A stretch of 14,437 bases of DNA from the NCBI GenBank assembly GCA_050789255.1, contig JBOZRQ010000028.1, forward strand, positions 1 through 14,437, written 5' to 3'. Positions within the stretch are counted from its first letter, which is position 1, and each line of letters starts with the position of its first letter. The notes below the pieces were generated by a model. It was given only the letters and a program-made list of their open reading frames with translations, searched no databases and had not been told where the DNA came from. A program made the translations under genes and the position numbers. Positions 1 to 5,113 of this stretch are shown piece by piece. This stretch comes from JBOZRQ01 sp050789255. GTDB taxonomy: Bacteria > Bacillota > Sulfobacillia > Symbiobacteriales > Symbiobacteriaceae.

Positions 1-21
1 CACTTCCGTGAACAAGGGATT

Positions 22-96
22 TGGCTCCGGCTGTAGGATTCGAACCTACGACCCTCCGGTTAACAGCCGGATGCTCTACCGCTGAGCTAAGCCGGA
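22..96 (-). tRNA. tRNA-Asn (anticodon GTT)
   Basis: Read on the minus strand, this folds as a standard cloverleaf. The 7-bp acceptor stem is TCCGGCT/AGCCGGA, the anticodon stem TCCGG/CCGGA encloses loop CTGTTAA (anticodon GTT), and the T stem GTAGG/CCTAC encloses TTCGAAT. The discriminator is G at 25. CCA is encoded at 22-24, so the body without CCA is 25-96. It is the last member of the minus-strand tRNA unit visible here, 14 nt after tRNA-Gln. Confidence 0.96.
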
Positions 97-110
97 ATCA
101 AAGGAACCAC

Positions 111-184
111 TGGTTGGGGATCCTGGATTCGAACCAAGACTAGCTGAGTCAGAGTCAGCCGGGCTACCGTTACCCCAATCCCCA
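111..184 (-). tRNA. tRNA-Gln (anticodon CTG)
   Basis: Minus-strand cloverleaf with acceptor stem TGGGGAT/ATCCCCA, which is typical of bacterial glutamine tRNAs. The anticodon stem GCTGA/TCAGC encloses loop CTCTGAC, giving anticodon CTG preceded by the invariant T33. The T arm CTTGG-TTCGAAT-CCAGG has one G-T wobble. CCA is encoded at 111-113. CTG reads CAG; a TTG isoacceptor presumably lies elsewhere. Confidence 0.93.
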
Positions 185-194
185 GTTATGCAAT

Positions 195-243
195 TGGTGA
201 CCCGACCCCAGTTTGGGCCGTCCTAGGCCTCTAGACCGGGGCC
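195..243 (-). pseudogene. Truncated tRNA-Glu-like remnant
   Basis: The gap between tRNA-Lys and tRNA-Gln contains 49 nt that look like a tRNA-Glu gene with its middle removed. On the minus strand it starts GGCCC and continues into GGTCTAGAGGCCTAGGAC, the near-invariant D arm of bacterial tRNA-Glu. It ends GGGTC-A-CCA, which can still pair with the 5' GGCCC (one G-T pair) and keeps an encoded CCA. The anticodon arm and a recognisable TTCGA T loop are missing, about 25 nt short of a normal tRNA. This is an inactivated gene rather than a functional tRNA. The position fits, because Glu commonly sits beside Gln, Lys and Asn in Firmicute tRNA clusters. A chance match is unlikely given both ends and the D arm. 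Confidence 0.75.
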
Positions 244-248
244 AAAAA

Positions 249-323
249 TGGTGGACCGCGTAGGACTCGAACCTACAACCTGTCGATTAAGAGTCGAATG
301 CTCTACCATTGAGCTAGCGGTCC
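249..323 (-). tRNA. tRNA-Lys (anticodon CTT)
   Basis: Minus-strand cloverleaf with acceptor GGACCGC/GCGGTCC, discriminator A, encoded CCA at 249-251, D arm GCTC-AATGGTA-GAGC, and T arm GTAGG-TTCGAGT-CCTAC. The anticodon loop CTCTTAA gives CTT. The anticodon stem TTCGA/TCGAC has an unpaired outermost position (T27 against C43), slightly unusual but compatible with function. The gene has its own promoter at 370-398. Confidence 0.94.
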
Positions 324-369
324 ATATCTTGCAGCGTTCGGGCGTTCACCGCGCCGCCGACGAGTACAT

Positions 370-398
370 ATATTACACACTCAAACTTACTTCGTCAA
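370..398 (-). promoter_or_regulatory. Promoter of the Lys-(Glu remnant)-Gln-Asn tRNA unit
   Basis: On the minus strand, TTGACG (393-398) is followed after exactly 17 nt by TAATAT (370-375), about 46 nt before the 5' end of tRNA-Lys. The hexamers match sigma-A consensus at 5/6 and 4/6. The same hexamers and spacing occur before tRNA-Tyr. The sequence just after the -10 is G+C-rich, as is usual for stringently controlled stable-RNA promoters (inference). Confidence 0.75.
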
Positions 399-440
399 CG
401 GTCCAATATGTGGATTTGCAGCCCTCACAAGGTTTCACTG

Positions 441-525
441 TGGTGGGGAGAGGTGGATTCGAACCACCGAAGGCAGTGCCAGCTGATTTACAGTCAGCCC
501 CGTTTGGCCACTTCGGTATCTCCCC
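441..525 (-). tRNA. tRNA-Tyr (anticodon GTA)
   Basis: Minus-strand class II tRNA with the long variable arm expected for bacterial Tyr. The acceptor is GGGGAGA/TCTCCCC, the anticodon loop CTGTAAA gives GTA, and the T arm is GGTGG-TTCGAAT-CCACC. The discriminator is A and CCA is encoded at 441-443. A spacer of 117 nt with a separate promoter lies before tRNA-Lys, and I see no terminator in it, so read-through into the rest of the cluster is possible. Confidence 0.96.
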
Positions 526-575
526 ATATGGATGCAAACTGTCCGTCGGTCGCCATCAACCGGCGGCGAGGACTC

Positions 576-604
576 ATATTACGCTCATCACTTGCGATCG
601 TCAA
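576..604 (-). promoter_or_regulatory. Promoter of tRNA-Tyr
   Basis: On the minus strand, TTGACG (599-604), a 17-nt spacer and TAATAT (576-581) lie about 50 nt before the tRNA-Tyr 5' end and just after the permease terminator. Both hexamers and the spacing are identical to the promoter at 370-398. The downstream leader is G+C-rich in both cases. Confidence 0.75.
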
Positions 605-622
605 CAGGCCAAGTTCTGCACG

Positions 623-653
623 AAAAAACAGGGCCGCCCATTTGGCAGCCCTG
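623..653 (-). terminator. Rho-independent terminator of the permease gene
   Basis: On the minus strand a 10-bp stem CAGGGCTGCC/GGCGGCCCTG (one G-T pair) with loop AAATG is followed by TTTTTT. It lies 16 nt after the permease stop codon and before the tRNA-Tyr promoter, separating the two units. Confidence 0.9.
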
Positions 654-669
654 TTCATTCAGATGGATG

Positions 670-1983
670 TTAGGCGGACTTCTTCTCGGCCGAAGACTCA
701 CTGGAGGACGGCGTCTTGAAGATCAAGAAGACCAGGTTGAGGACGATACCAGCCACGGCGGCGGTAGCGATGGCGGGCAGCTGCATGCCGAACAGAGGAA
801 TGTTGCCGCCCTCGAACTGGTTGCCGCCGAGACCGATTACAAGCACGACGGAAGCGATGCCAAGCTGAGCCGGGTCGAACAGGTTGACCTTCTCCTCCTG
901 CATGAGGGCGATGCCCTGCACGCCGATGACGCCAAAGAGGTAGATCGCCAGACCGCCCGTCACGAAGGCAGGCACGGTACCGACAACAGCAGACAGCTTA
1001 CCGACGAAGGCCAGGACGATAGCGATGGCGCCGGCTGCCATGAGAACGGGCGCCGAGTAGTTGCGGGTGATCGCCATCAGCGAGTTGTTCTCGCCGTAGT
1101 TGGTACCCGAGGAGGCACCGAACATGCCGTTGATCATATCCGAGAGACCGTCGCAGACCAGGTTCAGACCAATCAGCGACTTCAGGTTGACGGAGGGCCG
1201 GCCCTGTTCCGCAGCCAGCTTGTCGACGTAGAGGCTGACCTGGTACAGGTGCGCCGTCGATTCGGGCAGCGTCGCAATCGCAATCGGAGCGATGGCCAGG
1301 ATTGCACTCCAGGCGCCCGGGGAGGTGAAGGCCGGGAACTGGAACTTGGGCAGTGCGAACCACGCCGCACCACCGACTGCGGAGAAGTCGATGAGCCCCA
1401 TGGCCAGCGAAACGACATAACCCACAGCGGCGCCCAGGAGGATCGGGATGAAGGACAGGAAGCCCTTGCGCAGGTATACGGAGAAACAGATGGTCGCGGC
1501 CAGCGTAATCAGGGCGACCGTCCAGTTGGCATTGGCCATATCAAGGGCCGCCTTGGCAAGGGCGATACCGATGACGATGGCGATCGAGCCGGTGACGGCA
1601 GGCGGCAGAACCTTATCCAGCGCAGCCTTGCCTACCTTCTGAATGACGAGACCAGCGATGATGTTAACGAGGCCAGTGGCGACAATACCGACCTGGGCGA
1701 CCTGCGGACCGCCCCACGAGGCGGTGGCGACAGCGACGACCGGGGCTATGTAGGCGAAGCTTCCGCCGTAGTACAGCGGAATCCGACCGCCGGAGACGAG
1801 GATCGCGACAATCGTGGCCAAACCGGAGGTAAACAGTGTCACGCCGACATCGAACTTGGTAAGAATGGCAACGAGAACGGTGGCGGGGAACATGGTGAGA
1901 ACATGCTGGAAGCCCAAGCTAATCAGCGCTGCCACCGGTGGACGGTCTTGCGGCAGATACCCCTGAACCTTCGCTGCTGACAT
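670..1983 (-). CDS. uraA: Uracil-type permease (NCS2 family)
   Basis: Polytopic inner-membrane nucleobase:cation symporter of 437 aa, the usual size for UraA/PyrP proteins. Two hallmark segments are visible: PESTAHLYQ with Glu241, and TNYGEN with Glu298. They correspond to the substrate-binding glutamates of E. coli UraA on TM8 and TM10. The TYGEN/ITRxYS neighbourhood favours uracil over xanthine or uric acid, but the exact substrate is inference. The start is the ATG at 1983, with GGGAGGA 9 nt upstream. An in-frame ATG at 2052 lacks such a site and would add 23 non-conserved residues. The gene lies on the same strand as, and 200 nt downstream of, the molybdenum hydroxylase operon, but has its own promoter (2110-2139) and terminator (623-653). 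The Ser/Glu/Lys-rich C-terminus is a cytoplasmic tail. Confidence 0.9.
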   Translation of the reverse strand: MSAAKVQGYLPQDRPPVAALISLGFQHVLTMFPATVLVAILTKFDVGVTLFTSGLATIVAILVSGGRIPLYYGGSFAYIAPVVAVATASWGGPQVAQVGIVATGLVNIIAGLVIQKVGKAALDKVLPPAVTGSIAIVIGIALAKAALDMANANWTVALITLAATICFSVYLRKGFLSFIPILLGAAVGYVVSLAMGLIDFSAVGGAAWFALPKFQFPAFTSPGAWSAILAIAPIAIATLPESTAHLYQVSLYVDKLAAEQGRPSVNLKSLIGLNLVCDGLSDMINGMFGASSGTNYGENNSLMAITRNYSAPVLMAAGAIAIVLAFVGKLSAVVGTVPAFVTGGLAIYLFGVIGVQGIALMQEEKVNLFDPAQLGIASVVLVIGLGGNQFEGGNIPLFGMQLPAIATAAVAGIVLNLVFLIFKTPSSSESSAEKKSA

Positions 1984-2109
1984 TGCGCGAATTCCTCCCT
2001 TTACCGTTTGACCTTCTGATCGAACGGAGCCCCCATCGGTACGGCCCTGCAACCCCCTTTAACACTTTATGACTTGCTCCTAAGACTTCTCTATACCCTA
2101 CGGTACTCA
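1984..2109 (-). other. Leader (5' UTR) of the permease gene
   Basis: About 120 nt separate the predicted transcription start from the permease ATG, long for a simple leader. I looked for a PyrR binding loop, a purine riboswitch core and a terminator/antiterminator pair and recognise none. Only a short hairpin TACC-GTAG-GGTA near the 5' end and a G-rich stretch around 2036-2060 stand out. The region has no supportable gene. Confidence 0.4.
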
Positions 2110-2139
2110 TTTATACACTATTGTCGAAATTCCTGCCAA
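2110..2139 (-). promoter_or_regulatory. Candidate promoter of the permease gene
   Basis: On the minus strand, TTGGCA (2134-2139, 5/6 match) is followed after 18 nt by TATAAA (2110-2115, 5/6 match), in a locally AT-rich stretch just after the end of the xdhC-like gene. It implies independent transcription of the permease. Confidence 0.6.
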
Positions 2140-2183
2140 GTGATCGCTTTAGATTTGTGCGACTACCACAAGAGGCGAAAAAA

Positions 2184-3170
2184 TCATCGTAAGATCGGCG
2201 CATCGCTCCCCCTCAGGTGGCCTCCCCCTCTGCCGTGGCGAACCGCCTGCAGTTCGGCCACGATGCTGACCGCTACCGCCTCTGGCCCTTCCCCGCCCAG
2301 GTCGAGGCCCACCGGGGCGTAAACGTTCGCCGGGAGGTCTTCCCGGTCGAGCATCTTGAGCGTGCGCCGCAGGGGGCCGAGCACGCCCAGGTACCGGGCG
2401 CCGCCCTCCAGCATGCTGGTTACGTAGTCGCGATCGTGGTCAAAGTTATGGTGCATGAACACCACATAGGCGCCGACCCCGGCCCGAGCGGCAAACTCCG
2501 CGGGCTCGATATGCAGGACCTCCTCCGCCTCCAGGAACCGGGCGGGGTCGGCGTACTTGGACCGACGGTCCACCACCCGGACGCGCCAGCCGGCCGCTGC
2601 AGCCGCTCGCACCAGGGGCGGGGCGTCGGCGCCAGCTCCGACCACCCACAGCACGGGGGCCGGGTCCACAGGCTCAGCGTAGACCCCGTCTTCCGAGAGA
2701 CCCGGGCGGAGAGGCGCGGTACCAGACACCGCAAGCGTTCCCACCGAGGAACCGTCGGCGAACAGCACACGCCGCTGCCCGCGGGACTCCCCCTCTGCCA
2801 CGCCCAGATAGGCGCTACAGGCTCGGCCCGCGCAGTACTCATCTGCAAGTGCGTGCAGTTCGGGACCGACGAGCTCGATAAAGACATCGATCAGCCCGTT
2901 GCAGCCCATGTTGAGCCCCCACAGGCTGTCGTCGTCGGAGCGCATGTCATAGGAGACCAACTGGGGGCGCCCGTCCGACAGGGTGGCCTTGGCCAGCTCC
3001 CGCACATCATCCTCCAAACAGCCGCCCGAAAGCATGCCCACGGGCAGCCCCTCCGCCGGGATCAGCATCTTGGCGCCCTCGCGCCGGTAGGCCGAACCCT
3101 CGACTCGGACCACCGTAGCCAGGGCCGCCGGCCCGGTCAGCTTATGGAGCGCCTCATAGACCTCTCTCAT
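2184..3170 (-). CDS. XdhC/CoxI-family molybdenum cofactor protein
   Basis: 328 aa. XdhC-family proteins bind Moco, protect or promote its sulfuration and deliver it to xanthine dehydrogenase-type enzymes in the cytoplasm. The N-terminal XdhC/CoxI domain shows ATVVRVEGSAYRREGAKM, the GGCLEDDV motif (Cys51) and LWGLNMGCNG (around 83-92). The C-terminal Rossmann-like domain starts at VVGAGADAPPL (around 176-186) and continues to VFMHHNFDHD and RYLGVLGP, all family signatures. The ATG at 3168-3170 overlaps the stop of the preceding MoxR gene (ATGA), implying translational coupling. It is the last gene of the seven-gene operon. The product presumably loads Moco into the large subunit encoded upstream. 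The stop codon runs into TTTTTT, but I find no convincing G+C stem before it, so read-through toward the permease is possible. Confidence 0.93.
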   Translation of the reverse strand: MREVYEALHKLTGPAALATVVRVEGSAYRREGAKMLIPAEGLPVGMLSGGCLEDDVRELAKATLSDGRPQLVSYDMRSDDDSLWGLNMGCNGLIDVFIELVGPELHALADEYCAGRACSAYLGVAEGESRGQRRVLFADGSSVGTLAVSGTAPLRPGLSEDGVYAEPVDPAPVLWVVGAGADAPPLVRAAAAAGWRVRVVDRRSKYADPARFLEAEEVLHIEPAEFAARAGVGAYVVFMHHNFDHDRDYVTSMLEGGARYLGVLGPLRRTLKMLDREDLPANVYAPVGLDLGGEGPEAVAVSIVAELQAVRHGRGGGHLRGSDAPILR

Positions 3171-4030
3171 TTCAGCACCTCCCCCAACACTCGCAGCAGC
3201 TCGGGGCCACGGAGCCGTTTCAAGTCGTCATGGTGCTTGACGATGACGCCCAGGGTCTCGGCGACAATCCCTGGCTCCAGCGCATCTCTATGCAGGGTCG
3301 CCAGGGCCGTCGCCCAGTCGATGGCCTCGGCCACGCCGGGCGCCTTGACCAGGCCCAGCTGCCGCAGTGAGCGCAGGAAGCGGGCGATCTGCCCTGCCAG
3401 TTGCTCCGAGGCCCCCGGCGCCTTCAGCCGCAGGATCTCGGTCTCTTGCTCGACGCTCGGGTAGTCCACCCACAGGTAGAGGCACCGCCGGCGCAGGGCG
3501 TCGCTGAGCTCCCGGACCCGGTTGGAGGTGAGCAGCACCAGCGGGCGATGCTTGGCTGTGATCGTGCCCAACTCGGGGATGGTGATCTGAAAGTCCGAGA
3601 GAACCTCCAGCAGGAACGCCTCAAACTCCTCGTCGGCCCGGTCGACCTCATCGATCAACAGGACCGGCGGCCGGTCGGCGGTCAACGCCTGCAGCAGCGG
3701 GCGCCGCAGCAGGTACGCCTCGCTGTAGATCGCCTCCTCCAGGCGGGCCGGGTCTGTACCGGCCTCCATCTGGATGCGCAACAGCTGCTTGGGATAGTTC
3801 CAGTCGTAGAGCGCGGTGGAGGCATCCAGCCCCTCGTAGCACTGGAGCCGGATCAGGTCGGTCCCAAGGGTCTCGGCCATCACCTTGGCAATCTCGGTCT
3901 TGCCGACGCCAGCCGGACCTTCCACCAGGAGCGGGCGCCCCAGCTGGCGCGCCAGGTGCAGGGCGACAGCGACCTCCTTGCTGGCCACGTAGCGCCGGGA
4001 CAGCAGTTCTCCCTGAATCTGCTCGATCAC
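3167..4030 (-). CDS. MoxR/CoxD-family AAA+ ATPase
   Basis: 287 aa, the normal size for CoxD-like MoxR ATPases. These chaperones act with a VWA partner to insert metal or mature active sites; CoxD of carboxydotrophs helps assemble the Cu-S-Mo site of CO dehydrogenase. Visible motifs are Walker A GPAGVGKT (38-45), Walker B VLLIDEVDRADEE (123-135), sensor 1 LTSN (167-170) and a run of arginines (180-182) at the arginine-finger position. The start is the GTG at 4028-4030: its AGGAGG site is formed by the last two sense codons of the VWA gene (AGG AGG TAA), with 9 nt to the start. It ends in an ATGA overlap with the xdhC-like gene. The VWA partner is immediately upstream, the classic MoxR-VWA pairing. 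Confidence 0.94.
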   Translation of the reverse strand: MIEQIQGELLSRRYVASKEVAVALHLARQLGRPLLVEGPAGVGKTEIAKVMAETLGTDLIRLQCYEGLDASTALYDWNYPKQLLRIQMEAGTDPARLEEAIYSEAYLLRRPLLQALTADRPPVLLIDEVDRADEEFEAFLLEVLSDFQITIPELGTITAKHRPLVLLTSNRVRELSDALRRRCLYLWVDYPSVEQETEILRLKAPGASEQLAGQIARFLRSLRQLGLVKAPGVAEAIDWATALATLHRDALEPGIVAETLGVIVKHHDDLKRLRGPELLRVLGEVLK

Positions 4031-4036
4031 GGCCGA

Positions 4037-5113
4037 TTACCTCCTCATGAGAGCCAGTTCCCGCTCCAGCGCCGCCAGGCTCTGCAGGCTGTGGCCGGGC
4101 GCCAGCAAGTCCACGTGGGGCAGCGCTGCGGCCATCCCCCGGGCCAGCGGCTCATACCGGGGATCCCCCGCCAGCGGGTTGAGCCAGATCACCCGCCCGA
4201 CCTCCCGCCGGATGCGGGCCATCGCCGCGCCTACCTGCTCCGGGTCTCCGGTATCGAGCCCGTCGCTGAGGATGATCACCGCGCTGCGCCTTCCGAGCAG
4301 CGACGGCCCCCACTCCTCCACAAACTCGGTCAGGCAGGAGCCGATGCGGGTCCCACCGCCCCAGCCATCCACCTTCGCCGAGGCACGCTGTACGGCGACA
4401 TCAAACCCGTAGTCTGCGAGCTCGTCACTAACGGCAGAGAGCCGGGTGGCAAAGCAGAACGACTTCACCCGCGGCAGCCCCGACTGCAGGGCATGGACGA
4501 ACTGGAGCAGGATGCGGCTGTACATCTCCATCGAGCCGCTCACATCCAGCAGCAGGACCAGGTTGGCCGGGCGCCGCCGCGGGCGCCGCCGCACCAGCTC
4601 CAGGGGCAGGCCGCCGTACCGGGCCGCCCGGCGCACGGTGCCACGTAAGGACAACCGCAAACCCCGGCGCCCGACCCTGGACCGGCGGGAGAGCCGCAGG
4701 GCAAGCCGCCGGGCGATCCGTCTCGCCACGCCCACCGCATCCGCCTGCTCCCCTTCACTCAGCGTTGCCAGGTCCGACCGGACCAACAGCTCAAAGGCGC
4801 TGTAACCGCCCTCCCGGCCGCCATCGGCCGCGTCGGTCTCCCCATCTCCCGCATCCGAAGTACCCCGCACCTTCTCGGACTTCGCGGGCACCTCGCCATC
4901 AAAGAAGATACGGAAGGCAGCGTCGTACGCGCCGAAGTCCAGGACGCTGCCCACGAGCACACTGCGCAGCCCCAAGTAGACCTGACTTCGCTCCGAAAGA
5001 TCGAGATGGGAAAGAGCCCGGAGCGCATCAATGCTATCTCCGGGCCCAACCTTCAATCCGTTCTGTCTGAGAAACCGGACGAACTCCGCTACGTTCGCCT
5101 CCAGGCTGCTCAT
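4037..5113 (-). CDS. CoxE-like VWA-domain protein
   Basis: 358 aa, partner of the adjacent MoxR ATPase. The C-terminal von Willebrand A domain begins near 184 with LVLLLDVSGSM: MIDAS residues Asp190, Ser192 and Ser194, with Thr255 in GGGTRIG and Asp284 in ILSDGLDTGD completing the metal site. The family-typical end WLNPLAGDPRYEPLARGM is present. The N-terminal region (1-75) is helical. Residues 80-104 are an acidic Gly/Asp-rich linker and 131-181 are strongly arginine-rich. The start is the ATG at 5111-5113, which overlaps the large-subunit stop (ATGA); a longer frame to 5236 is rejected because it lies inside the coding sequence of the large subunit. In CO dehydrogenase systems CoxE works with CoxD in maturing the active site; by context this protein does the same here. 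Confidence 0.93.
   Translation of the reverse strand: MSSLEANVAEFVRFLRQNGLKVGPGDSIDALRALSHLDLSERSQVYLGLRSVLVGSVLDFGAYDAAFRIFFDGEVPAKSEKVRGTSDAGDGETDAADGGREGGYSAFELLVRSDLATLSEGEQADAVGVARRIARRLALRLSRRSRVGRRGLRLSLRGTVRRAARYGGLPLELVRRRPRRRPANLVLLLDVSGSMEMYSRILLQFVHALQSGLPRVKSFCFATRLSAVSDELADYGFDVAVQRASAKVDGWGGGTRIGSCLTEFVEEWGPSLLGRRSAVIILSDGLDTGDPEQVGAAMARIRREVGRVIWLNPLAGDPRYEPLARGMAAALPHVDLLAPGHSLQSLAALERELALMRR

Noticed and set aside
532..1980. Plus-strand open frame opposite the permease
   Set aside because: Asp/Gly/Arg-rich shadow translation that begins inside the tRNA-Tyr leader; the minus strand encodes a conserved transporter.
1984..2109. Purine riboswitch or PyrR attenuator in the permease leader
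   Set aside because: None of the conserved core strings or a terminator/antiterminator pair could be found by eye.
2140..2190. Rho-independent terminator at the T run after the xdhC-like gene
   Set aside because: TTTTTT is present but no G+C-rich stem precedes it; only short ATCG repeats are seen.
2217..4648. Long plus-strand open frames opposite xdhC-, moxR- and VWA-like genes
   Set aside because: Same shadow effect: low-complexity Arg/Gly/His/Pro translation, no ribosome binding site, and clear minus-strand families.
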